A stretch of 38,155 bases of DNA, from NCBI RefSeq assembly GCF_009720865.1, contig NZ_WNLA01000035.1:1-38155 (forward strand). Reading direction: 5' to 3'. This DNA is from Pseudoduganella ginsengisoli (lineage in GTDB: Bacteria > Pseudomonadota > Gammaproteobacteria > Burkholderiales > Burkholderiaceae_D). The position numbers and the translations under genes are program-made. The first letter of the stretch is position 1, and each line of letters opens with the position of its first letter. The notes beneath the pieces were generated by a model. That model was not told the origin of the DNA and made no database searches. It was given only the letters and a program-made list of their open reading frames with translations. Shown here in pieces: positions 21,955-29,914 of the stretch.

Positions 21955-23970
21955 GCTCTCCCGTAACGCTTTCTCAAATTCCGCCGCCGGCAATGGCTTC
22001 GAGAACAAATATCCCTGCACTTCATCGCACCCGGACGTCTTCAAAAACGCCAGCTGCTCGACGGTTTCCACCCCTTCGGCAATCACCTTGTGCTTCAACT
22101 GCTGGGCGATGGAAATGATCGTGCTGGCAATCGCGCAGTCATTGGTGTCGGATGGAATGCCCATCGTGAACGACCGGTCGATCTTCAGCGTATCAATCGG
22201 GAACCGCTTCAGGTACGACAGGCTGGAATACCCCGTGCCGAAATCGTCCAGCGACAAGGTCACGCCCAGCGCAGTAATGCGGTCCATGATGCCGATCACG
22301 CGGTCGATGTTGTGCATCAGCGTGCTTTCCGTAATTTCCAGCTCCAGCCACGATGGCTCCAGGCCATAGCGTTTCAGCGTTTCCATCACCCGCCCCGGCA
22401 AGGCCGATGTGAATTCACGGGCCGATACGTTCACGGCCAGCCGCACTGTGGGCAAGCCGGCCTGCTTCCATGCCTGCGCCTGCGCGCACGCGGTTTCCAG
22501 CACCCACTCGCCCACCTGCACCACCAAACCCGTCGCTTCGGCCAGCGGGATGAATTCAACCGGCGGCACCAGGCCGCGCTCCGGATGGCGCCAGCGCACC
22601 AGCGCTTCGGCGCCGATGATCTGGCCGCTGGCAATCGAGAATTTCGGCTGGTAGTGCAATTCCAGCTGGCCATTGCCAAGGGCTTGCCGCAGGCCGGATT
22701 CAATCCGCATGCGTTCCTGCATGCCCTGGTTCATGTCGCGGCTGTAAAACGCCACGTGCTCGCCATCGGTGTCGCCTTCCTGCAGCTTGGCGCGGTACAT
22801 GGCGATATCGGCCAGGCGCAGCAGGGTTTCCGCGTCGCTGCCGTCTTGCGGATACACGCTGATGCCGATGCTGGCGCCCACGCGCAAATCGTGGCCGTCG
22901 ATGTAGAACGGCTCGACCAGCGTGCCAATCAGTTTTTGCGCCACCGTGGACGCTTCGTAATGCTGGTGGATGTCGAACAGGCCGACCGCGAATTCATCGC
23001 CGCCCAGGCGGGCCACCAGGTCCTGGTCGCGCAGCGCCACACGGAAACGCTGCGCCACTTCACGCAGCAATTCATCGCCGATGCGGCGGCCCAGCGTATC
23101 GTTGATGACCTTGAAACGGTTCAAGTCGATGAACAGCACACAGCCTTGCGTGCGGTTGCGCTGCGCCACCGTCAACGCCTGGTCAACCAGCTTGGTCAGC
23201 AAGGTGCGGTTCGGCAAGTTGGTCAGCGCATCGTAATACGCGAGGTGGTGGATGCGCTCTTCCGCCATCTTGCGTTCCGTGATGTCGGTCAGGTACGCAA
23301 TCAAGCCCACCGGGCGGTCGTCGCGGTCGTGCAAGGTCGACAGCGACAGGCTGGCCCAGAAGACTTCGCCAGACTTCTTTTTGCGGCGCACTTCCATCAG
23401 GCGTCCGCCATTTTCCAGGAACGGGTCGTCAAAGCCCGCGTCCTCGTCGTCGTACAGGAACAGGATATTGCGCCCCACCGCTTCCACCGAGCTGTAGCCA
23501 AACAGACGCTCGGCCCCCTTGTTCCAGCTGGTGATGAAGCCATTCAAATCCATCGTCAGCACCGATTCGTGGATCTGGTCGAGGATTTGCGACTGGTGCT
23601 GCAATTGCGCTTCCACCTGCACGTACGCATGGGTGCTGCGCTGCGCCAGCGAATGCACTTGCAATACGCTGGACGCCAGGCTGGCCAGGCTGGCCAAATG
23701 CTGGCGTTCGAGGTCCGAGAACTGGGTTCGGCCACCCACTTCAAACATGCCAAAATACTGGTCTTCGAACTGGATTTCCTGCGTCAGGCTGCCGTCCAGC
23801 GGTGGCGGCAACTCATTCCCGGCCGGGACGAAACGGCCCTGCGTGGCATTGGTGACGGAGCGGGCGATCCGCCCCAGTTCTTCCGCCAGTGCCGCCCCAC
23901 GCAGGCGCAGCACGGCGTCGCATAATGCGGCGCTGCTGCCCAGGAAGTCGGAAACCGGATGCGCCGCCAT
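21928..23970 (-). CDS. GAF-like/PAS-GGDEF-EAL c-di-GMP signalling protein
   Basis: The product is 680 aa. An N-terminal GAF-like region (about 10-115) and PAS domain (about 128-235, ending DITERKMAEE) precede GGDEF (about 240-405) and EAL (about 418-670). GGDEF (323-327) is intact with an I-site RxxD exactly five residues before it (RDQD), so a feedback-inhibited cyclase is possible; the EAL motif (455-457), DDFGTGYSSLSYL and the following loop are also intact, so phosphodiesterase activity is possible. ATG 23970 follows the HDOD-gene stop by 2 nt; TTG 23976, overlapping as TTGA, is the alternative. The two genes form an operon. Confidence 0.9.
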   Translation of the reverse strand: MAAHPVSDFLGSSAALCDAVLRLRGAALAEELGRIARSVTNATQGRFVPAGNELPPPLDGSLTQEIQFEDQYFGMFEVGGRTQFSDLERQHLASLASLASSVLQVHSLAQRSTHAYVQVEAQLQHQSQILDQIHESVLTMDLNGFITSWNKGAERLFGYSSVEAVGRNILFLYDDEDAGFDDPFLENGGRLMEVRRKKKSGEVFWASLSLSTLHDRDDRPVGLIAYLTDITERKMAEERIHHLAYYDALTNLPNRTLLTKLVDQALTVAQRNRTQGCVLFIDLNRFKVINDTLGRRIGDELLREVAQRFRVALRDQDLVARLGGDEFAVGLFDIHQHYEASTVAQKLIGTLVEPFYIDGHDLRVGASIGISVYPQDGSDAETLLRLADIAMYRAKLQEGDTDGEHVAFYSRDMNQGMQERMRIESGLRQALGNGQLELHYQPKFSIASGQIIGAEALVRWRHPERGLVPPVEFIPLAEATGLVVQVGEWVLETACAQAQAWKQAGLPTVRLAVNVSAREFTSALPGRVMETLKRYGLEPSWLELEITESTLMHNIDRVIGIMDRITALGVTLSLDDFGTGYSSLSYLKRFPIDTLKIDRSFTMGIPSDTNDCAIASTIISIAQQLKHKVIAEGVETVEQLAFLKTSGCDEVQGYLFSKPLPAAEFEKALRESWTPGQVPV

Positions 23971-23972
23971 GC

Positions 23973-25142
23973 TCAAAGATTCCTACTGACTTGAATGGCC
24001 CAGTGATACGCTTGCAGCAGACTGCGCCACCAGGTTTCATGGTCCAGTTCCAGATCGCGCAGCGCGCTGCTGTCGGGACGGTCCTGCTCCACCACTTTTA
24101 ATAGTTCGCCATAGGGACCGGCGCGGTCCAGCAGCGCCATCACCACGTCCAGGTCGAGGCTCAGCGCGGCGACGATTTCCGTCATTGGCATGCCCAATAA
24201 CACGTCCAGCAGCGAAAACACGCCCGTCACAAACGCCATGTCTTGCTGGTCGCGGTCGCCGCCACGCAGCTTGACCAGCGCTTCCATTTGCGCCGCACGC
24301 ACGGCCGCCAGCGGCAGCAGCGGGTTCGCGCCGCCATCGTCTTGCTGGCGCGCGTACAGCAGCAATTGCAGCCAGCGCTGCAACTGGCGGCGGCCCAGCA
24401 CATTGATGGCCTGGCCAAAGCTGTGGATCGGCGTACTCAGTGCAAAGGCAGCGGAGTTGACCACTTTGAGCAAGTGATACGACAGCGCCGGGTCTTGTTT
24501 CAGCAGGATTTCCAGTTCGCGCGAATCCGCGTCGCGCGCCAGCAAGCCCAACAGCGCCAATAAACGCTTGCGCGATGTGCCGTCGCCCTGGGCCGCGTCC
24601 GGGTCGGGATGGCGCGCATAGTCGCCGCAAAACCAGGCCATGCCCGCAGCCTTGGCCGCGTCGCGGCGCGCCTGCGTATCGACGTTCAGCGCCAGGTGCG
24701 GGCCCGGCATCGTCAGCATCGCCAGTTCGCTGGGGACATTTTCACTGCAATCAAACGCCATGCTGCGGATGCCCGCCTGGCCCGCATGGATGCCGCCTTC
24801 TCCCTCGACCAGCAAACGGTAGCCCTGCTCGGCCAGCTGCTTGCATTTCTTTTGGCTGCCAGCCGTGCACGCGGACAGCGGCACGCGGAACATCACCATG
24901 GAAGACGGCAGGGAGCGCAATTGCGCGGGGTCGGTCACGGCCAAATCCGGCGCCGTGACGATGCAGTCCAGCGGCGCCAGCGCCGCCTGCATATCGGGAT
25001 AGCTGAACACCGCCTGCAGCGCATTGAGCGCCCCGCCGGGGTCGGCCACAATATCAAAAGCCAACGCCACCCACTCATGCTGGGCGTTCGTCACGGCTTT
25101 CAGGCCCACCAACGGAAACGGGCTAGCTTCAGGCAAAGACAT
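23973..25142 (-). CDS. EAL-like/HDOD signalling protein (YuxH type)
   Basis: The product is 389 aa. The N-terminal half (about 10-190) resembles a degenerate EAL barrel lacking the catalytic motif (GEGGIHAGQAG and FDCSENVPSE segments remain); the C-terminal half (about 200-385) is an HDOD domain (LEILLKQDPALSYHLLKVVNSAAFALSTPIHSFGQAINVLGRRQLQRWL). Such proteins act as non-catalytic partners in signalling. ATG 25142 has GAGA upstream. Being coupled to a GGDEF-EAL gene suggests it modulates that enzyme. Confidence 0.87.
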   Translation of the reverse strand: MSLPEASPFPLVGLKAVTNAQHEWVALAFDIVADPGGALNALQAVFSYPDMQAALAPLDCIVTAPDLAVTDPAQLRSLPSSMVMFRVPLSACTAGSQKKCKQLAEQGYRLLVEGEGGIHAGQAGIRSMAFDCSENVPSELAMLTMPGPHLALNVDTQARRDAAKAAGMAWFCGDYARHPDPDAAQGDGTSRKRLLALLGLLARDADSRELEILLKQDPALSYHLLKVVNSAAFALSTPIHSFGQAINVLGRRQLQRWLQLLLYARQQDDGGANPLLPLAAVRAAQMEALVKLRGGDRDQQDMAFVTGVFSLLDVLLGMPMTEIVAALSLDLDVVMALLDRAGPYGELLKVVEQDRPDSSALRDLELDHETWWRSLLQAYHWAIQVSRNL

Positions 25143-25248
25143 CAGTATCTCAGGGTTGGTAGTGTGGCAATGGTAGAGCAAATATTGATTTCAGGCAATC
25201 AATTGCGTACCAGAAACAACACTACGTCGTGCAATTTGGCAATCTATC

Positions 25249-25265
25249 TTCCGGGAATCCCGGAA
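25249..25265. other. Small hairpin in the 25.14-25.36 kb intergenic region
   Basis: TTCCGGG-AAT-CCCGGAA is a 7-bp stem. The rest of this 221-bp gap holds a weak hairpin (TTCAGC/GCTGAA, 25330-25349) near the response-regulator stop and no recognisable gene or strong promoter. Confidence 0.4.
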
Positions 25266-25363
25266 TGCTTGAATATATCAGAAATTGCCGAACGGACAGC
25301 CTAAGCGTCAATTGTGTGCGCCAGTTGCTTTCAGCATGAGAGAGCTGAATGCCCCGGCCCCGT

Positions 25364-25984
25364 TTAACTGCCCCCACCGGCAAATTGCACGGCATACCGG
25401 ATCAATTCCGCCTGCCCTTCAATGCCCAGTTTGCGTTTGATGTTGAGGCGGTGCGTTTCCACCGTGCGCACGGATAAATCCAGGTCCCTTGCGATTTGCT
25501 TGTTGCTGTGGCCGTTCGCGATGTGGCGCAGCACCTGGTGTTCACGCGTGGTCAGCTGGTTATCGATGTTTTGCGGTTTGGCCAGTTGGCGGGCCAGCGC
25601 GGCGCTGTAATAAATGCCGCCCGACATCACGGTTTCAATGGCCACGACGATGTCTTTGCCTGGCGCATCTTTCAATACATAGCCGCGCGCACCAGCCGCA
25701 ATGGCTTGCGACACATACTCCAGCTTGTCGTGCATCGACAAGATCAACACGGCAATTTGCGGAAATTGCTGGCGGAATTGCGCGGTGGCTTCAATGCCGT
25801 TGCCGCCCCGCATATTGATGTCCATCAAGACCAGGTCGATATCGGTATGGCGCGCCTGTTCCAGCGCTTCTTGTGCGCCGCCCGCTTCCGCCACCACCTG
25901 GAATTGCGGCATGGCTTCCAGCCGCGCCCGCAAGCCGTCGCGCACCAGGGGGTGGTCGTCCACCAACAGGATTTTGATCGTCAT
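25364..25984 (-). CDS. NarL/FixJ-type response regulator
   Basis: The product is 206 aa. Receiver domain (about 1-120) with Asp8-Asp9... pocket (LLVDDH), phosphoacceptor Asp55 (VLMDINM), and Lys in the LKDA motif; LuxR-type HTH (about 140-200; LTTREHQVLRHIANGHSNKQIARDLDLSVRTVETH). It starts 6 nt after the kinase stop. The divergent cstA gene is the likely target, as in pyruvate-responsive systems that control CstA/BtsT transporters; that link is inferred from position. Confidence 0.92.
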   Translation of the reverse strand: MTIKILLVDDHPLVRDGLRARLEAMPQFQVVAEAGGAQEALEQARHTDIDLVLMDINMRGGNGIEATAQFRQQFPQIAVLILSMHDKLEYVSQAIAAGARGYVLKDAPGKDIVVAIETVMSGGIYYSAALARQLAKPQNIDNQLTTREHQVLRHIANGHSNKQIARDLDLSVRTVETHRLNIKRKLGIEGQAELIRYAVQFAGGGS

Positions 25985-25990
25985 TGCTCG

Positions 25991-27349
25991 TTACCTTTCA
26001 TTGTCAACGCGCGCCAGCACCACGGTGCCGGCCGGCGATGAACTGATATTGAATGTGCCGCCAATCGCGTCCATCCGTTCCATCATGTTGCGCAAGCCGA
26101 TGCCCCGCTTCGGGTGCACGGCAATGCCGGCCGCATCGAAACCATGGCCATCATCGCTGATGCGCAAGGTGACGCCCCGCTGCCCGCCCGTCAGGCTGAT
26201 TTCAATGTGGCTGGCGGCGGCATGGCGCTCGATATTGGTCAGCGCTTCTTGCGCAATGCGGAACAGCACCGTGTTGGCCACATCCGGCAAATCTTCCGTA
26301 CACCCTTCCGACGTAAACAGCACGGGAATGCCGCTGCCCTGCCGCATTTCTTCCGCCAGGTGTTCCAGCGCGGCCGCCAGGCCCAGGTCATCCAGGATAG
26401 CAGGACGCAAATTATGGGAAATGCGGCGCACTTCGCCCATCACGTTATTCAACTGTTCGGCCGTATGCTCGAACACGGCCAGCGCGGATTCACGCTGTTC
26501 CTGCTTGCCTCCCAGGCGGATGATGCCGGCTTCGATCTGCAGCTTGATCGACACCAGCCACTGCGAAATCCCGTCATGCAAATCGCGCGACAGGCGGGCC
26601 CGCTCTTCTTCCTGCGATTCCACCACGCGCTGCGCCAGCACTTTTAATTTGGCGTCCGCTTCGCGCGATTCGCTGATGTTCAGCGCCAGCCCGGACGTGC
26701 CCACCACGATGGCGGCCGCAATGGCAATCACAGTGATCCACAGCATCGTGTTCTGGATATTGCCCTGCTGCTGGATGTCAATCTGCGCCAGCGCCCGGTC
26801 CACGTCATCGAGATAAATCCCCGTGCCCAACATCCAGCCCCAGTTTTCCAGCTGGATCACGTAGCCGAGCTTGCGCTCTGGCTTGTGGCTGGATGGCTTG
26901 ACCCAGTAATACCGCTCAAAGCCCCCGCCGTTTTTTGCCCGCGCCAGCAGGCGCTGGATGGTCGGCACGCCTTCCTGGTCGCGTAATTCATACAGGTTTT
27001 GCCCCACCAGTTCCGGCTGGCGCGGATGCATCAGCGAACGGCCCTGCATGTCATACACGAAGAAATAGCCATCGTCGCCAAAACTCAGGCTTTCCAGGAT
27101 GCGCTTGGCTTCATCCAGGGTGGCGGCATCCGTACGCCCGGACTGATAGAGTCGGGCAATCGAGTGCTGCGCCAGCGCCACGTAATGCTTGAGCTCGGCT
27201 TCCTTGCTGGCAAGGTAGGCGCGCTGGATGGTGTCGCGCTGCTGTTGTGCGAGGGTTGCCGCCTGGTGCTGCACCGCCCACGCAATAGCGCACAGGGCCA
27301 GGATCAGCGGCGTGATGGCAAGGAAGATGACTTTCTGACGAAGTTTCAT
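25991..27349 (-). CDS. Cache-domain sensor histidine kinase (HisKA_3 type)
   Basis: The product is 452 aa. TM1 (about 8-27), an extracytoplasmic single-Cache domain (about 35-195; FGDDGYFFVYDMQGRSLMHP and GWMLGTGIYLDDV are typical of sCache_2), TM2 (about 203-223), HisKA_3 with His258 in LSRDLHDGISQW, and an HATPase domain with the DDGHGF motif (about 350-448). It would phosphorylate the adjacent NarL-type regulator. sCache_2 domains bind small carboxylates, and the neighbour cstA suggests pyruvate or a related acid. Confidence 0.92.
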   Translation of the reverse strand: MKLRQKVIFLAITPLILALCAIAWAVQHQAATLAQQQRDTIQRAYLASKEAELKHYVALAQHSIARLYQSGRTDAATLDEAKRILESLSFGDDGYFFVYDMQGRSLMHPRQPELVGQNLYELRDQEGVPTIQRLLARAKNGGGFERYYWVKPSSHKPERKLGYVIQLENWGWMLGTGIYLDDVDRALAQIDIQQQGNIQNTMLWITVIAIAAAIVVGTSGLALNISESREADAKLKVLAQRVVESQEEERARLSRDLHDGISQWLVSIKLQIEAGIIRLGGKQEQRESALAVFEHTAEQLNNVMGEVRRISHNLRPAILDDLGLAAALEHLAEEMRQGSGIPVLFTSEGCTEDLPDVANTVLFRIAQEALTNIERHAAASHIEISLTGGQRGVTLRISDDGHGFDAAGIAVHPKRGIGLRNMMERMDAIGGTFNISSSPAGTVVLARVDNER

Positions 27350-27481
27350 TCCGGAATTCTACCCCCGGCACCCCCGCCTACGCTCCGTATTACTACTTAT
27401 CAGCCTGCGTAATGGTGCGCTTGTGGCAGATATGCCGCTCCTGAATACTTGTCATCAGCAATAACTACAACGGAGGAGAAG

Positions 27482-29542
27482 ATGAATCCAGTAATGAGCC
27501 GACTGGGCTGGGCAGCACTATCGCTGCTGGGCGCCGGATCGCTGGGCGTCGTGGCGCTCAAGCGGGGTGAAAGCATCAATGCCGTATGGATCGTGGTGGC
27601 GGCTGTTTGCGTCTACCTGATCGCATACCGTTTCTACAGCAAGTTCATTGCCGAGAAAGTGGTCGGCCTCGATGCGAAGCGCATGACGCCCGCCTACAAA
27701 TTCAACGATGGCCTGGACCACGTACCGACCAACAAGAACGTCTTGTTCGGCCACCACTTTGCCGCCATTGCCGGCGCCGGTCCGCTGGTCGGTCCCGTAC
27801 TGGCCGCGCAAATGGGCTACCTGCCCGGCATGCTGTGGATCCTGGCAGGCGTCGTGTTTGCGGGCGCCGTGCAGGATTTCATCGTGCTGTTCATTTCCAT
27901 GCGCCGCGACGGCCGCTCGCTGGGCGACTTGATCAAGTCCGAACTGGGCCCGATTCCCGGCAATATCGCCTTGCTCGGCACCTTCATGATCATGGTGATC
28001 ATCCTGGCCGTGCTGGCGCTGATCGTCGTGAAAGCGCTGGCGCACTCGCCATGGGGCAGCTTCACCGTGATGGCGACCATTCCCATCGCGCTGTTCATGG
28101 GCGTGTATTCCCGCTATGTGCGCGTCGGCCGCATCGGCGAAGTGTCCATCATTGGCTTCGTCATGCTGATGCTGGCCATCATGGGCGGCCAATATGTGCA
28201 GGAAAACCCGGCGCTGGCGCCAATGTTTACGTTCAACGGCACGGAACTGGTGTGGATGCTGATCGGCTACGGCTTCGTGGCGTCCGTGCTGCCCGTGTGG
28301 CTGCTGCTGGCGCCGCGCGATTACCTGTCGACCTTCCTGAAGATCGGCACCATTGTCGGCCTGGCGCTGGGCATCCTGGTTGTCGCCCCGGCCCTGCAAA
28401 TGCCGGCCGTAACGAAGTTCATCGATGGCACCGGCCCCGTGTGGGCAGGTAATTTGTTCCCGTTCCTGTTCATCACCATTGCCTGCGGCGCCGTGTCCGG
28501 CTTCCACGCACTGATTTCGTCCGGCACCACGCCGAAAATGATCGAGAATGAAAGCCATGCCCGCTTCATCGGCTATGGCGCCATGCTGATGGAATCGTTT
28601 GTCGCCATCATGGCGCTGGTGGCTGCGTCCACCATCGATCCAGGCGTGTACTTTGCCATGAACAGCCCTGCCGCGCTGCTGGGCACGACGCCGGAAGCCG
28701 CCGCGCAAGTAATTGCCGGCTGGGGCTTCCACATCACGCCGGACATGCTGGTGCAAACAGCGAAAGACGTGGGCGAGACATCGATTATTTCCCGCGCCGG
28801 CGGCGCACCGACCTTGGCTGTCGGCATGGCGCACATCCTGTCGAATGTCATCGGCGGCAAAGCCATGATGGCGTTCTGGTACCACTTCGCAATTTTGTTT
28901 GAAGCGCTGTTCATCCTGACCGCGGTCGATGCAGGCACCCGCGCCGGCCGCTACATGCTGCAAGACTTGCTGGGCGCCTTTGCGCCATCGTTCAAGGATT
29001 CCAACAACACGATGGCAGGCTTGACCGCCACCGCGCTGTGCGTGGCGGCCTGGGGCTACTTCCTGTACCAGGGCGTGGTCGACCCGCTGGGCGGCATCAA
29101 TACCTTGTGGCCGCTGTTCGGCATTGCCAACCAGATGCTGGCCGGTATCGCGCTGATTCTCGCCACCTGTGTGCTGTTCAAGATGAAGCGCGCCCAGTTT
29201 GCGTGGGTCACGATGGTGCCGACCGCGTGGCTGCTGCTGTGCACTTTGACTGCCGGCTACCAGAAAATTTTTGACGCGAATCCGAAAGTCGGCTTCCTGG
29301 CGCACGCCGCCAAGTACAGCACGGCCATCACGGAAGACAAGGTGCTGGCGCCGGCCAAGTCCATGGGGCAAATGCACCAGATCGTGTTCAACGATTACCT
29401 CGACGCGTCGCTGGCAGGCTTCTTCATGGTGGTGGTGCTGGCGGTGCTGGGCTTCGGTATCCGCACGGCGCTGGCGGCGCGCAGCAACGCGAAGCCGACC
29501 GCCAACGAAAGCCCGATGGTGGCTATGCCTGCGGTGCAGTGA
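27482..29542 (+). CDS. cstA: Carbon starvation protein A (CstA/BtsT-family pyruvate/peptide transporter)
   Basis: The product is 686 aa with about 16-18 membrane spans, close to E. coli CstA (about 700). Conserved segments include TNKNVLFGHHFAAIAGAGPLVGPVLAAQMGYLPG near the N-terminus, the VQDFIVLFISMRRDGRSLG loop, and GFHALISSGTTPKMI. Members import pyruvate, and some affect peptide uptake. ATG 27482 has GGAGGAG directly upstream; the longer reading from 27449 lacks one. It overlaps ybdD and is divergent from the Cache kinase operon. Confidence 0.95.
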   Translation: MNPVMSRLGWAALSLLGAGSLGVVALKRGESINAVWIVVAAVCVYLIAYRFYSKFIAEKVVGLDAKRMTPAYKFNDGLDHVPTNKNVLFGHHFAAIAGAGPLVGPVLAAQMGYLPGMLWILAGVVFAGAVQDFIVLFISMRRDGRSLGDLIKSELGPIPGNIALLGTFMIMVIILAVLALIVVKALAHSPWGSFTVMATIPIALFMGVYSRYVRVGRIGEVSIIGFVMLMLAIMGGQYVQENPALAPMFTFNGTELVWMLIGYGFVASVLPVWLLLAPRDYLSTFLKIGTIVGLALGILVVAPALQMPAVTKFIDGTGPVWAGNLFPFLFITIACGAVSGFHALISSGTTPKMIENESHARFIGYGAMLMESFVAIMALVAASTIDPGVYFAMNSPAALLGTTPEAAAQVIAGWGFHITPDMLVQTAKDVGETSIISRAGGAPTLAVGMAHILSNVIGGKAMMAFWYHFAILFEALFILTAVDAGTRAGRYMLQDLLGAFAPSFKDSNNTMAGLTATALCVAAWGYFLYQGVVDPLGGINTLWPLFGIANQMLAGIALILATCVLFKMKRAQFAWVTMVPTAWLLLCTLTAGYQKIFDANPKVGFLAHAAKYSTAITEDKVLAPAKSMGQMHQIVFNDYLDASLAGFFMVVVLAVLGFGIRTALAARSNAKPTANESPMVAMPAVQ

Positions 29543-29754
29543 TGTTCAGCGAAATCATCGAGGCCGGCATGCAGGCCGGCCGCTACCTCGGGCAAAGCAT
29601 GCGGCTGATGGTGGGCTTGCCCGAGTATGACGCCTACGTGGCGCACCATGAAAAAACCCATCCGGATTTGCCGATGATGAGTTACGAAGAGTTCTTCCGC
29701 GAACGCCAGGAAGCCCGCTACGGCGGGGCCGGCAAGCGCGGCGGCTGCTGCTGA
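29542..29754 (+). CDS. ybdD: YbdD/YjiX-family small protein
   Basis: The product is 70 aa. The GLPEYDAYVAHHEKTHPDLPMMSYEEFFRERQEARYGGA segment is the YbdD/YjiX signature. The ATG shares one base with the cstA stop (TGATG), so it is co-translated. It ends in a GGCC Cys pair. The family accompanies CstA/BtsT transporters and is reported to be needed for their pyruvate transport in some enterics. Confidence 0.93.
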   Translation: MFSEIIEAGMQAGRYLGQSMRLMVGLPEYDAYVAHHEKTHPDLPMMSYEEFFRERQEARYGGAGKRGGCC

Positions 29755-29790
29755 AGCCTCACAGATTTATCCCCGGGATTGATGTCCCTT

Positions 29791-29823
29791 ATGCCTCGGC
29801 TTCACGGCCGGGGCATTTTTTTT
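29791..29823 (+). terminator. Rho-independent terminator of cstA-ybdD
   Basis: A 10-bp stem ATGCCTCGGC/GCCGGGGCAT (one G-T pair) with a TTCACG loop is followed by eight T. Confidence 0.95.
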
Positions 29824-29914
29824 GAGCCGGACACAGCCGTAACGTTAGATAAATATCAACGTGTTAAAAGACCCGACAGTTATATTTTCCTGACGGAATT
29901 ATAGGCCGGGACTT

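Noticed and set aside
22090..23925. 611-codon open frame on the plus strand
   Set aside because: It is antisense to the GGDEF-EAL gene, has no recognisable domain and typical His/Arg/Gln-rich composition of a GC-rich shadow frame.
27518..29377. 619-codon open frame on the minus strand
   Set aside because: It is the mirror of cstA codon structure; the product is His/Gln-rich without motifs.
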